Positions 46,871-55,301 of a stretch of 64,000 nucleotides of DNA are shown piece by piece (positions within the stretch are counted from its first letter, which is position 1; every line of letters starts with the position of its first letter). The translations under genes were made by a program, and so were the position numbers. The DNA lies in contig CABIZV010000012.1 in the NCBI GenBank assembly GCA_902363335.1, forward strand, positions 3,564 to 67,563, given 5' to 3'. The notes beneath the pieces were generated by a model. That model saw only the letters and a program-made list of their open reading frames with translations. It was not told where the DNA came from and searched no databases. This stretch comes from Enterobacteriaceae bacterium. GTDB lineage: Bacteria > Pseudomonadota > Gammaproteobacteria > Enterobacterales > Enterobacteriaceae.

Positions 46871-47869
46871 ATGTTGTCAGAATCTTCGACTGCTGCTTTC
46901 CCTGCTCACCGTTTCTCCATCGCGCCGATGCTCGACTGGACGGACAGACACTGCCGCTACTTCCTGCGCCTGCTGTCGCAGCACACGCTGCTGTATACCG
47001 AAATGGTGACCACCGGGGCGATTATTCACGGTAAAGGCGACTATCTGGCCTACAGCGACGAAGAGCACCCGATCGCCCTACAGCTTGGCGGGAGCGATCC
47101 GGCCGCGCTGGCGCACTGTGCGAAGCTGGCGCAGGAGAGGGGCTATGATGAAATTAACCTCAACGTTGGCTGCCCGTCTGACCGCGTACAAAACGGCATG
47201 TTCGGCGCCTGCCTGATGGGCAACGCGCAGTTGGTGGCGGATTGTGTGAAGGCGATGCGCGATGTGGTATCTATCCCGGTAACGGTCAAAACCCGTATCG
47301 GCATCGACGACCAGGACAGCTACGAATTTCTCTGCGATTTCATTGATACCGTATCTGGTCGCGGTGAATGCGAGATGTTTATTATCCATGCGCGTAAAGC
47401 GTGGCTTTCCGGCTTAAGTCCGAAAGAGAACCGTGAGATCCCGCCGCTCGACTATCCACGTGTTTATCAGCTCAAGCGTGATTTCCCTCACCTGACCATG
47501 TCCATCAATGGGGGCATTAAGTCGCTGGAGGAAGCCAAAGCGCATCTGCAACATATGGACGGCGTGATGGTGGGTCGCGAAGCCTATCAGAATCCAGGTA
47601 TTCTGGCGTCTGTCGACCGTGAAATCTTTGCTGCCAGCGGTGTGGATGCTGACCCGGTGGCGGTGGTGCGTGCGATGTATCCGTACATTGAACGTGAGCT
47701 GAGTAATGGTACCTATCTGGGCCACGTGACCCGTCATATGCTGGGGCTGTTCCAGGGCATTCCGGGCGCGCGCCAGTGGCGTCGCTACCTGAGTGAAAAC
47801 GCGCATAAACCTGGTGCCGATATCAATGTGCTGGAACACGCATTGAAGCTGGTGGCCGATAAGCGCTAA
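46871..47869 (+). CDS. dusA: tRNA-dihydrouridine(20/20a) synthase DusA
   Basis: An FMN enzyme that reduces U20/U20a in the tRNA D-loop. 332 residues. Motifs: APMLDWTDRHCRYFLRLLS, LNVGCPSDRVQNGMFGACLM with the catalytic Cys, HARKAWLSGLSPKENREIPP, and SINGGIKS with VMVGREAYQNPG. The N-terminus is shorter than the E. coli form. The start ATG 46871 lies in CCATGTTGTC without a strong ribosome site. Confidence 0.96.
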   Translation: MLSESSTAAFPAHRFSIAPMLDWTDRHCRYFLRLLSQHTLLYTEMVTTGAIIHGKGDYLAYSDEEHPIALQLGGSDPAALAHCAKLAQERGYDEINLNVGCPSDRVQNGMFGACLMGNAQLVADCVKAMRDVVSIPVTVKTRIGIDDQDSYEFLCDFIDTVSGRGECEMFIIHARKAWLSGLSPKENREIPPLDYPRVYQLKRDFPHLTMSINGGIKSLEEAKAHLQHMDGVMVGREAYQNPGILASVDREIFAASGVDADPVAVVRAMYPYIERELSNGTYLGHVTRHMLGLFQGIPGARQWRRYLSENAHKPGADINVLEHALKLVADKR

Positions 47870-47899
47870 TTATTTCGCTAAAACCTAGTCAAATTCACC

Positions 47900-47929
47900 A
47901 CGCCTTGCACAATGCTGTAAGGCGTTTTT
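47900..47929 (+). terminator. dusA terminator
   Basis: ACGCCTT (47900-47906) pairs with AAGGCGT (47919-47925), followed by TTTTG. Confidence 0.85.
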
Positions 47930-47951
47930 GTTTGCATTCAATAAGTTAGTT

Positions 47952-47967
47952 TTGGCACGATTCTTGT
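47952..47967 (+). promoter_or_regulatory. Sigma-54 promoter of pspG
   Basis: TTGGCAC-N5-TTGT matches the sigma-54 -24/-12 elements (TGGCAC-N5-TTGC) except for the last base. E. coli pspG is known to need sigma-54 and PspF. Confidence 0.88.
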
Positions 47968-48008
47968 AATGATCCCAGCATAAAAGCGTTTAATTAGGGA
48001 GAACGACC

Positions 48009-48248
48009 ATGCTGGAACTGTTATTTGTGATTGGATTTTTTGTGGTACTGCTGGTGACCGGCATCTCTCTGCTCGGCATTATTGCCGCGCTGGTGGCTGC
48101 CACCGCCCTGATGTTTGTCGGCGGTTTGTTCGCGATTATGCTTAAACTGTTGCCGTGGTTGATTCTGGCGGTTGTCGCCGTGTGGGTTATTCGGGCGATT
48201 AAATCACCGAAAAATCAGACCTGGCGCAGCAACTATCGGAGGTATTGA
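48009..48248 (+). CDS. pspG: Phage-shock protein PspG
   Basis: 79 residues with two hydrophobic segments (VIGFFVVLLVTGISLLGIIA and LLPWLILAVVAVWVIRAI), an inner-membrane effector of the phage-shock response. It starts at ATG 48009, behind TAGGGAGAACGACC, just downstream of a sigma-54 promoter. The tail WRSNYRRY resembles that of E. coli PspG. Confidence 0.94.
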   Translation: MLELLFVIGFFVVLLVTGISLLGIIAALVAATALMFVGGLFAIMLKLLPWLILAVVAVWVIRAIKSPKNQTWRSNYRRY

Positions 48249-48375
48249 GGCGTTCGTCACAACCTCAATAATTTTGCATAAAACGCCGTAGGTTTTGCGT
48301 AATAAATCTGTCACTATGACTCGGTTAACGAATTCATCGAGCTGTACCCTACATACAGCCGAACTAAAAAAAGAA

Positions 48376-48397
48376 AGGGCTTCCTACGGGAAGCCCT
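48376..48397. terminator. Bidirectional terminator between pspG and qorA
   Basis: AGGGCTTCC-TACG-GGAAGCCCT, with TTTCTTTTTTT following on the minus strand and CTTTT on the plus strand. Confidence 0.9.
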
Positions 48398-48419
48398 AGT
48401 CTTTTGTGCGCGGGAAAAT

Positions 48420-49403
48420 TTACGGAATCAGCAGGCTTGAGCCCTGTGTTGCCCGGCTTTCGAGGATTTCATGGGCGCGCCGCGCCTCTTTCAGCGGGTA
48501 CTTCTGGCTGTCTGCCACATCCACTTTTATGATGCCGCTGGCGATAAGCGAAAACAGCTCGTGGCTGGCCTCTTTAAGCTCATCATAATTTGTGATGTAG
48601 CCGTTAAGGGAAGGGCGGGTGACAAACAGCGAACCTTTCTGATTAAGGATCCCCAGATTGACGCCGGTCACCGGGCCGGATGAGTTACCAAAGCTGACCA
48701 TCAGGCCACGGCGTTTTAAGCAGTCGAGCGACGCTTCCCAGGTATCTTTGCCCACCGAGTCGTACACCACCGGGAGTTTTTTACCGCCGGTAATCTCTTT
48801 CACCCGCTCGGCAATATTCTCATCCCGATAGTTAATGACCTGCCAGGCGCCCGCCTGTTTAGCGCGCTCGGCTTTTTCTGCGCTGCCTACCGTGCCGATA
48901 AGCTTCGCGCCTAACGCTTTGGCCCACTGACAGGCAATCAGCCCCACGCCGCCTGCCGCTGCATGGAATAAGAACGGCTCGCCGGGTTTAATTTCATAGG
49001 TTTTACGCAGCAGATAAAAGACCGTTAAACCCTTGAGGAATGACGCGGCGGCCTGCTCGTAAGAGATAGCCGCAGGCAGCAGGGCGACTTTATCCGCGGG
49101 CACGTTATGCACTGAGCTGTACGCGCCAAGGCCAGACTGCGCGTATACCACGCGATCGCCCGCTTTAATGTGCTTAACGTTGCTCCCCACCTGGCTGACC
49201 ACGCCGGCCGCTTCGGTGCCTAACCCGCTCGGCATGGACGGCGGTGGATAGAGGCCGCTGCGAATATAGGTATCGATGTAGTTGATGCCGATAGCTTTGT
49301 TTTCCACCTGCACTTCGTTTTCGCTGGGGGCTGTTGGAGTGAACTCGACCGCGTTAAGCACTTCCGGGCCGCCGTGTTTGCTAAATTCAATACGCGTTGC
49401 CAT
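48420..49403 (-). CDS. qorA: NADPH:quinone oxidoreductase QorA
   Basis: A zinc-free medium-chain reductase of the zeta-crystallin type that reduces quinones by one electron. 327 residues, as in E. coli. The NADPH-binding Rossmann segment is HAAAGGVGLIACQWAKALGA, with the quinone reductase region VVYDSVGKDTWEASLDCL. It is divergent from dnaB over 56 bases. Confidence 0.97.
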   Translation of the reverse strand: MATRIEFSKHGGPEVLNAVEFTPTAPSENEVQVENKAIGINYIDTYIRSGLYPPPSMPSGLGTEAAGVVSQVGSNVKHIKAGDRVVYAQSGLGAYSSVHNVPADKVALLPAAISYEQAAASFLKGLTVFYLLRKTYEIKPGEPFLFHAAAGGVGLIACQWAKALGAKLIGTVGSAEKAERAKQAGAWQVINYRDENIAERVKEITGGKKLPVVYDSVGKDTWEASLDCLKRRGLMVSFGNSSGPVTGVNLGILNQKGSLFVTRPSLNGYITNYDELKEASHELFSLIASGIIKVDVADSQKYPLKEARRAHEILESRATQGSSLLIP

Positions 49404-49459
49404 GTTTCCTCCTTTGATTCATGTTACAGTAGCCGACATTTCATCTGGGCTCCTTCACT

Positions 49460-50875
49460 ATGGCATCAAATAAACCCTTCAACAAACCGCAAACCGAACC
49501 TCGCGAGCGCGATTTTCAGGTTGCTGGTCTGAAAGTCCCGCCGCACTCGATTGAAGCGGAACAATCGGTGTTGGGCGGTCTTATGCTGGATAACGAGCGC
49601 TGGGATGACGTCGCAGAGCGCGTGGTGTCTGATGATTTCTATACCCGTCCGCATCGCCATATCTTCACTGAAATGGGCCGTTTGCAGGAATCTGGCAGCC
49701 CGATTGACCTGATAACGCTTGCGGAATCGCTTGAGCGACAAGGGCAACTGGACAGCGTCGGCGGTTTTGCTTATCTGGCAGAACTATCAAAAAATACGCC
49801 AAGTGCGGCGAACATTAGCGCTTATGCGGATATCGTTCGCGAACGTGCCGTTGTCCGTGAAATGATCTCGGTGGCTAACGAAATCGCCGAAGCCGGTTTC
49901 GACCCGCAGGGGCGTACCAGCGAGGACTTGCTGGATCTGGCGGAATCTCGCGTCTTTAAAATCGCTGAAAGCCGCGCCAATAAAGACGAAGGCCCGAGAA
50001 ACATTACCGAAGTGCTCGACGCTACCGTCGCCCGTATCGAGCAGCTTTTCCAGCAGCCGCATGACGGCGTTACCGGCGTGAACACCGGCTACGATGATCT
50101 CAATAAAAAAACCGCAGGCCTGCAGCCATCGGACTTGATTATTGTGGCGGCGCGTCCGTCGATGGGTAAAACGACATTTGCTATGAACCTCGTCGAAAAT
50201 GCGGCGATGTTGCAGGATAAACCGGTACTGATCTTCAGTCTCGAAATGCCATCAGAACAGATTATGATGCGTTCTCTGGCATCATTGTCGCGCGTTGACC
50301 AGACCCGCATTCGTACCGGCCAGCTAGACGACGAAGATTGGGCGCGTATCTCCGGCACCATGGGGATCCTGCTGGAAAAACGTAACATCTATATTGATGA
50401 CTCCTCCGGCCTGACGCCGACGGAAGTCCGTTCTCGTGCTCGCCGTATCGCCCGTGAACACGGCGGTATCGGGCTGATTATGATCGACTACCTCCAGCTG
50501 ATGCGCGTGCCGTCGCTTTCCGACAACCGTACGCTGGAAATTGCTGAAATCTCCCGCTCACTCAAAGCCTTAGCCAAAGAGCTTCACGTGCCGGTGGTGG
50601 CGTTGTCGCAGCTTAACCGCTCCCTGGAACAACGTGCGGACAAGCGCCCGGTCAACTCCGACCTGCGTGAATCCGGCTCCATCGAGCAGGATGCCGACTT
50701 AATCATGTTCATCTATCGTGATGAGGTTTATCACGAAAACAGTGACTTAAAAGGCATTGCTGAGATTATTATCGGTAAACAGCGTAACGGCCCAATCGGT
50801 ACGGTGCGCCTGACGTTTAACGGTCAATGGTCGCGTTTCGATAACTACGCAGGGCCGCAGTACGACGACGAATAA
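49460..50875 (+). CDS. dnaB: Replicative DNA helicase DnaB
   Basis: A hexameric 5'-3' helicase of the replication fork that recruits DnaG primase. 471 residues, as in E. coli. The N-terminal helical collar starts at SIEAEQSVLGGLMLDNERWD. The RecA-like domain has Walker A ARPSMGKTTFAMN, Walker B IGLIMIDYLQLMR, and the hexameric signatures SQLNRSLEQR and RESGSIEQDAD. It is followed by alr after 46 bases. Confidence 0.98.
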   Translation: MASNKPFNKPQTEPRERDFQVAGLKVPPHSIEAEQSVLGGLMLDNERWDDVAERVVSDDFYTRPHRHIFTEMGRLQESGSPIDLITLAESLERQGQLDSVGGFAYLAELSKNTPSAANISAYADIVRERAVVREMISVANEIAEAGFDPQGRTSEDLLDLAESRVFKIAESRANKDEGPRNITEVLDATVARIEQLFQQPHDGVTGVNTGYDDLNKKTAGLQPSDLIIVAARPSMGKTTFAMNLVENAAMLQDKPVLIFSLEMPSEQIMMRSLASLSRVDQTRIRTGQLDDEDWARISGTMGILLEKRNIYIDDSSGLTPTEVRSRARRIAREHGGIGLIMIDYLQLMRVPSLSDNRTLEIAEISRSLKALAKELHVPVVALSQLNRSLEQRADKRPVNSDLRESGSIEQDADLIMFIYRDEVYHENSDLKGIAEIIIGKQRNGPIGTVRLTFNGQWSRFDNYAGPQYDDE

Positions 50876-50921
50876 CAAAGCAAATCAGGTTTATTAAGCA
50901 AACACTTATCAAGGAACACAA

Positions 50922-52001
50922 ATGCAAGCGGCAACTGTAGTCATTAACCGCCGCGCTCTGCGACACAACCTGCAACGTCTGCGTGAACTGGCGCCTGCCA
51001 GCAAGCTGGTTGCGGTGGTGAAAGCGAACGCCTACGGACACGGTCTTCTTGAAACCGCGCGAACGCTCCCCGACGCCGATGCTTTTGGCGTGGCCCGTCT
51101 TGAAGAAGCATTGCGCCTGCGTGAGGGCGGGATCACCCAGCCCATCCTGCTGCTGGAAGGCTTCTTCAATGCAACAGACCTGCCGACCATCTCGGCGCAG
51201 CATCTGCACACCGCCGTGCACAACGTTGAGCAGCTCGAAGCGCTTGAAGCGGCACAGCTGAGCGAACCGGTCACCGTGTGGATGAAGCTTGATACCGGCA
51301 TGCATCGCCTGGGCGTTCGCCCGGAAGAAGCCGATGCCTTTTATCAGCGTCTGAGCCAGTGCAAAAATGTGCGTCAGCCGGTGAATATCGTCAGCCACTT
51401 TGCCCGTGCCGATGAGCCCGAAAGTGGTGCGACGGAACGCCAGCTTGATATTTTCAACACCTTTACCGAAGGCAAGCCGGGCCAGCGTTCTATTGCAGCC
51501 TCAGGCGGGATCCTGCTGTGGCCGCAGTCGCACTTTGACTGGGCGCGTCCGGGGATCATTCTCTACGGTGTCTCGCCGCTGGAGCACAAGCCTTGGGGCC
51601 CGGATTTTGGAATGCAGCCGGTGATGTCGCTGACTTCCAGCCTGATTGCCGTCCGCGAGCATAAAGCGGGCGAGGCGGTCGGTTACGGCGGCACGTGGAT
51701 TAGCGAACGCGATACCCGTTTAGGCGTGGTGGCCATGGGCTACGGGGATGGTTATCCGCGCGCGGCGCCTTCCGGTACGCCGGTGCTGGTGAACGGTCGG
51801 GAAGTGCCGATTGTCGGTCGTGTGGCAATGGACATGATCTGTGTCGATTTGGGGCCTGGAGCCGCGGATAAAACCGGTGACCCGGTGATTCTATGGGGTG
51901 ACGGTCTACCGGTTGAGCGTATTGCAGAACTCACAAAAGTGAGTGCTTACGAACTTATTACGCGCCTGACTTCACGGGTGGCGATGAAGTATATCGATTA
52001 G
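50922..52001 (+). CDS. alr: Alanine racemase, biosynthetic
   Basis: A PLP enzyme that makes D-alanine for peptidoglycan. 359 residues, as in E. coli Alr. The PLP-binding Lys is in VAVVKANAYGHG (about residue 34). The second catalytic residue, Tyr, is in GYGGTWIS. The start is ATG 50922, behind TCAAGGAACACAA. The distal part is followed by an unusual repeat array. Confidence 0.97.
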   Translation: MQAATVVINRRALRHNLQRLRELAPASKLVAVVKANAYGHGLLETARTLPDADAFGVARLEEALRLREGGITQPILLLEGFFNATDLPTISAQHLHTAVHNVEQLEALEAAQLSEPVTVWMKLDTGMHRLGVRPEEADAFYQRLSQCKNVRQPVNIVSHFARADEPESGATERQLDIFNTFTEGKPGQRSIAASGGILLWPQSHFDWARPGIILYGVSPLEHKPWGPDFGMQPVMSLTSSLIAVREHKAGEAVGYGGTWISERDTRLGVVAMGYGDGYPRAAPSGTPVLVNGREVPIVGRVAMDMICVDLGPGAADKTGDPVILWGDGLPVERIAELTKVSAYELITRLTSRVAMKYID

Positions 52002-52014
52002 TTTTACGCCGCTG

Positions 52015-52045
52015 TTCCCCGGCGTCACTGCGTTCGGCCGGGCTA
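52015..52045. repeat. Single arm of the second palindromic family after alr
   Basis: TTCCCCGGCGTCACTGCGTT.. CGGCCGGGCTAC, close in sequence to the right arm of the aceK-iclR inverted repeat. Confidence 0.75.
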
Positions 52046-52060
52046 CGAATACTGTGATGC

Positions 52061-52521
52061 GCCGGATGGCGCTGGCGCTTATCCGGCCTACATCGGTGTT
52101 GGCTGTTTGCCGGATGGCGCTGGCGCTTATCCGGCCTACATCGGTGTTGGCTGTTTGCCGGATGGCGCTGGCGCTTATCCGGCCTACATTGGGTGTTGGC
52201 TGTGTGCCGGAGGCGCTGGCGCTTATCCGGCCTACATTGGGTGTTGGCTGTGTGCCGGAGGCGCTGGCGCTTATCCGGCCTACATTGGGTGTTGGCTGTG
52301 TGCCGGAGGCGCTGGCGCTTATCCGGCCTACATTGGGTGTTGGCTGTGTGCCGGAGGCGCTGGCGCTTATCCGGCCTACATTGGGTGTTGGCTGTGTGCC
52401 GGAGGCGCTGGCGCTTATCCGGCCTACATCCGGTGTTGGCTCCGTGCCGGATGATGCTTATCCCGCTTACATCGCATGTTTACTGTAGGCCGGATAAGGC
52501 GTTTACGCCGCCATCCGGCAA
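52061..52521. repeat. Tandem REP array, 48-bp units in one orientation
   Basis: Eight head-to-tail units start with GCCGGA at 52061, 52109, 52157, 52206, 52254, 52302, 52350 and 52398, so the period is 48 (once 49). Each holds a REP palindrome (GCCGGA(T)GGCGCTGGCGC... ATCCGGCCTAC) and a linker GGTGTTGGCTGT. Units 4-7 are identical to each other and share a one-base deletion (GCCGGAGG for GCCGGATGG). A ninth, decayed unit begins at 52446, and an inverted REP (52486-52519) closes the array. Open frames through it are artefacts of a period divisible by three. Confidence 0.95.
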
Positions 52522-52613
52522 TCTTTCGACTAAGCGAAACAACCTCTCGATCTTCTTTCCCATCCGGTTTATTGTGTTATTTCCTGCCTTCTGTAAACCT
52601 GGAGAACCATCGC

Positions 52614-53807
52614 GTGTTTCAAAAAGTTGACGCCTATGCGGGCGACCCCATTCTTTCATTAATGGAACGCTTTAAAGAAGATCCCCGCAGCGAGAAAGTA
52701 AACCTCAGCATCGGTCTGTTCTATAACGAAGACGGTATCATCCCGCAGCTAAACTCCGTGGCAAAAGCTGAAGCACGTTTGAATGCGCAGCCGCACGGTG
52801 CGTCCTTATATCTGCCGATGGAAGGCCTTAATAGCTATCGCCATACCGTAGCGCCGCTGCTATTTGGCGCAGACCACCCGGTTCTCCAACAACAGCGCGT
52901 CGCCACTATCCAAACGGTTGGCGGCTCCGGCGCGTTAAAAATTGGCGCTGATTTTCTCAAACGCTACTTCCCGGGCTCCGGCGTATGGGTCAGCGACCCG
53001 ACCTGGGAAAACCATATTGCCATTTTTGAAGGTGCGGGCTTCACCGTCGGCACTTATCCGTGGTTTGACAGCGAAACCAACGGCGTTCGCGTTAATGCGC
53101 TGCTGGAAGCGCTAAACGCACTGCCTGCACGCAGTATTGTGCTGCTGCATCCATGCTGCCATAACCCAACCGGTGCGGACCTGACGCATCAAGAGTGGGA
53201 TGCGGTGGTTAAAGTGCTGAAAGCGCGTGAGCTGATCCCGTTCCTCGACATCGCCTATCAGGGCTTTGGCGCGGGAATGGACGACGATGCCTACGCGATC
53301 CGCGCGATTGCCGATGCGGGCCTGCCTGCGCTGGTCAGCAACTCGTTCTCTAAAATCTTCTCCCTCTACGGCGAGCGTGTCGGCGGCCTGTCAGTTGTTT
53401 GTGAAGACAACGAAACGGCGCTGCGCGTACTGGGCCAACTGAAAGCAACCGTTCGTCGCAACTACTCCAGCCCGCCAAATTACGGTGCGCAGGTGGTGGC
53501 AACGGTGCTGGGCGATGCACAGTTGAAGGCAGAGTGGTTGGCCGAAGTGGAAGGGATGCGCGTGCGTATTCAGCACATGCGCGAGGCGTTGGTAAAAGTA
53601 CTGAAAGAAGAGATGCCGAACGGCAACTTTGACTATCTCCTGAAGCAGCGTGGGATGTTCAGCTACACCGGCCTGAGTGCCGCTCAGGTGGATCGCCTAC
53701 GCGATGAGTTCGGCATTTACCTGATCGCTAGCGGGCGTATGTGCATGGCAGGCCTCAACAGCCGTAACGTTCAGCGTGTAGCAAAAGCGTTCGCGGCCGT
53801 CATGTAA
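52614..53807 (+). CDS. tyrB: Aromatic amino acid aminotransferase TyrB
   Basis: A PLP transaminase for the last step of tyrosine and phenylalanine synthesis, also active on leucine precursors. The GTG at 52614 (VFQKVDAYAGDPILSLMERF) gives 397 residues, as in E. coli, with CTGGAGAACC upstream. The PLP Lys is in NSFSKIFSLYGERVG. Also visible are DPTWENH, HPCCHNPTGADLT and the substrate Arg in ASGRMCMAGLN. The frame opens further upstream into the REP region, which is not coding. A TyrR half-site TGTAAA lies at about 52592. Confidence 0.97.
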   Translation: MFQKVDAYAGDPILSLMERFKEDPRSEKVNLSIGLFYNEDGIIPQLNSVAKAEARLNAQPHGASLYLPMEGLNSYRHTVAPLLFGADHPVLQQQRVATIQTVGGSGALKIGADFLKRYFPGSGVWVSDPTWENHIAIFEGAGFTVGTYPWFDSETNGVRVNALLEALNALPARSIVLLHPCCHNPTGADLTHQEWDAVVKVLKARELIPFLDIAYQGFGAGMDDDAYAIRAIADAGLPALVSNSFSKIFSLYGERVGGLSVVCEDNETALRVLGQLKATVRRNYSSPPNYGAQVVATVLGDAQLKAEWLAEVEGMRVRIQHMREALVKVLKEEMPNGNFDYLLKQRGMFSYTGLSAAQVDRLRDEFGIYLIASGRMCMAGLNSRNVQRVAKAFAAVM

Positions 53808-53814
53808 GTATGCA

Positions 53815-53853
53815 CTCACTCTGGTTTGGGGCTTTATTCTGGGCCAGAGTGAG
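53815..53853 (+). terminator. tyrB 3' hairpin
   Basis: CTCACTCTGG (53815-53824) pairs with CCAGAGTGAG (53844-53853) around a 19-base loop; there is no T run, so termination may need Rho. Confidence 0.6.
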
Positions 53854-54006
53854 ATGAAAACATCAAAGTGTGATCACCTTACTTTTTCCAGGATTATTCT
53901 CAGAAAAACCTTCCTTTCCCCCCTCCCAGACGGTAAGGTCGCAGGGCTTTTATTTGAAGCGCCTCTCACTTTATGACAATAACGACTCGACGATTTAAGG
54001 GAAACC

Positions 54007-54720
54007 ATGCGCAAGATCACGCAAGCTCTCAGTGCCGTCTGCTTGTTATTTGCACTGAATTCTACGGTGACGGCCCATGCCTCGTCACCGTCTCCGCTCT
54101 ATCCCGGTACCGATGTGGCGAAACTTGCCGAACAAGCGCCAATCCACTGGGTTTCAGTTGCCCAAATTGAAAATAGTTTGCTCGGCCATCCGCCGATGGC
54201 GGTCGGTTTTGATATCGATGATACCGTGCTGTTTTCCAGCCCCGGCTTCTGGCGTGGACAAAAGACCTACTCACCGGATTCCCAGGATTACCTGAAAAAC
54301 CCAGAATTCTGGGAAAAAATGAACAACGGCTGGGATGCTTTCAGTATTCCGAAAGAGGTGGCCCGCTCGCTGATTGCGATGCACGTGAAGCGCGGCGATA
54401 GCATTTACTTTGTGACCGGCCGGAGCCAGACCAAAACCGAAACCGTATCAAAAACGCTGCAGGACGATTTTTTGATCCCTGGCGCCAGCATGAATCCGGT
54501 CATTTTCGCTGGTGACCATCCGGGCCAGAACAGCAAAACCCAGTGGCTTAAGGAGAAAAATATCCGCGTGTTCTACGGTGATTCTGACAACGACATCACC
54601 GCCGCGCGTGAAGTGGGTGCCCGTGCTATCCGCGTCCTGCGCGCTTCTAACTCGACCTATCGCCCGCTGCCGCAAGCCGGCGCGTTTAACGAAGAAGTTA
54701 TCGTTAACTCTGAGTACTAA
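54007..54720 (+). CDS. aphA: Class B periplasmic acid phosphatase AphA
   Basis: A periplasmic nonspecific phosphohydrolase/phosphotransferase of the HAD (DDDD) group. 237 residues, as in E. coli. A signal peptide ends near VTAHA|SSPSP. The nucleophile motif FDIDDTVLFSSP is visible, with VTGRSQTKTE (motif 2) and YGDSDNDITAAREVGARAIR (Mg-binding Asp residues). The start is ATG 54007, behind TTAAGGGAAACC. Confidence 0.96.
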   Translation: MRKITQALSAVCLLFALNSTVTAHASSPSPLYPGTDVAKLAEQAPIHWVSVAQIENSLLGHPPMAVGFDIDDTVLFSSPGFWRGQKTYSPDSQDYLKNPEFWEKMNNGWDAFSIPKEVARSLIAMHVKRGDSIYFVTGRSQTKTETVSKTLQDDFLIPGASMNPVIFAGDHPGQNSKTQWLKEKNIRVFYGDSDNDITAAREVGARAIRVLRASNSTYRPLPQAGAFNEEVIVNSEY

Positions 54721-54732
54721 CGCCAACCCGTT

Positions 54733-54812
54733 GTAGGCAGGATAAGGCGTTTACGCCGCCATCCGGCAGCATAGAGCAGATTGCTGGATGGCGCTTCGCT
54801 TATCCGGCCTAC
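54733..54812. repeat. REP/BIME pair after aphA
   Basis: GTAGGCAGGATAAGGCGTTT... CCATCCGGCAG and an inverted GCTGGATGGCGCTTCGC... CCGGCCTAC. Confidence 0.9.
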
Positions 54813-54825
54813 AATTTGTACCAAT

Positions 54826-54908
54826 AAATGATGCTTTTTTAGTCAAAATAAGCTGCCGGGAGGTTTATCCTTTCGGCATCTTGTAGCACACTGAAATGAT
54901 GCTTTTTT
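54826..54908. repeat. 15-bp direct repeat upstream of yjbR
   Basis: AAATGATGCTTTTTT occurs at 54826-54840 and 54894-54908, 68 bases apart, in the gap where E. coli carries yjbQ. Confidence 0.8.
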
Positions 54909-54944
54909 GCACAAAAATGGTTTGTGAGACTTAAAGGAGTAAAA

Positions 54945-55301
54945 ATGATGACCAGTTCGGATCTTCTGCAGTACTGCATGGCGAAACGTGGCGCGGAACA
55001 GAGCGTACACAGTGACTGGAAGGCAACACAGATTAAAGTGGCCGACGTGCTGTTTGCGATGGTGAAGGATGTTGAAGACCGCCCGGCGGTGTCGCTGAAA
55101 ACCAGCCCCGAACTGGCAGAACTGCTGCGCCAGCAGCATAAAGATGTGCGCCCAAGCCGCCATCTCAATAAAGCGCACTGGAGCACCGTTTACCTGGACG
55201 GCTCGCTGCCGGGCTCACAAATTTATTATCTGGTGGATGCGTCGTATCAGCTGGCGGTGGATCTGCTGCCGGAAACGCTCCGACAGCAGCTCTACTCGTG
55301 A
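54945..55301 (+). CDS. yjbR: MmcQ/YjbR family protein
   Basis: 118 residues from ATG 54945, matching E. coli YjbR, with AAAGGAG five bases upstream. A CyaY-like/MmcQ fold. The family motif is visible in LFAMVKDVEDRPAVSLKTSP and PSRHLNKAHWSTVYLDGSLP. It may bind DNA or nucleotides; the role is not established. It ends immediately before the convergent uvrA stop, with no intervening base. yjbQ, which precedes it in E. coli, is absent. Confidence 0.92.
   Translation: MMTSSDLLQYCMAKRGAEQSVHSDWKATQIKVADVLFAMVKDVEDRPAVSLKTSPELAELLRQQHKDVRPSRHLNKAHWSTVYLDGSLPGSQIYYLVDASYQLAVDLLPETLRQQLYS

Noticed and set aside
52061..52445. Possible CRISPR array
   Set aside because: The whole 48-bp unit repeats without unique spacers, and there are no cas genes nearby; it is a tandem REP.
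52054..52630. Long repetitive open frames across the REP array (up to 145 residues in all three plus frames)
   Set aside because: The 48-bp period is divisible by three, so every stop-free unit keeps the frame open. The protein would be pure REP translation, with no ribosome site.
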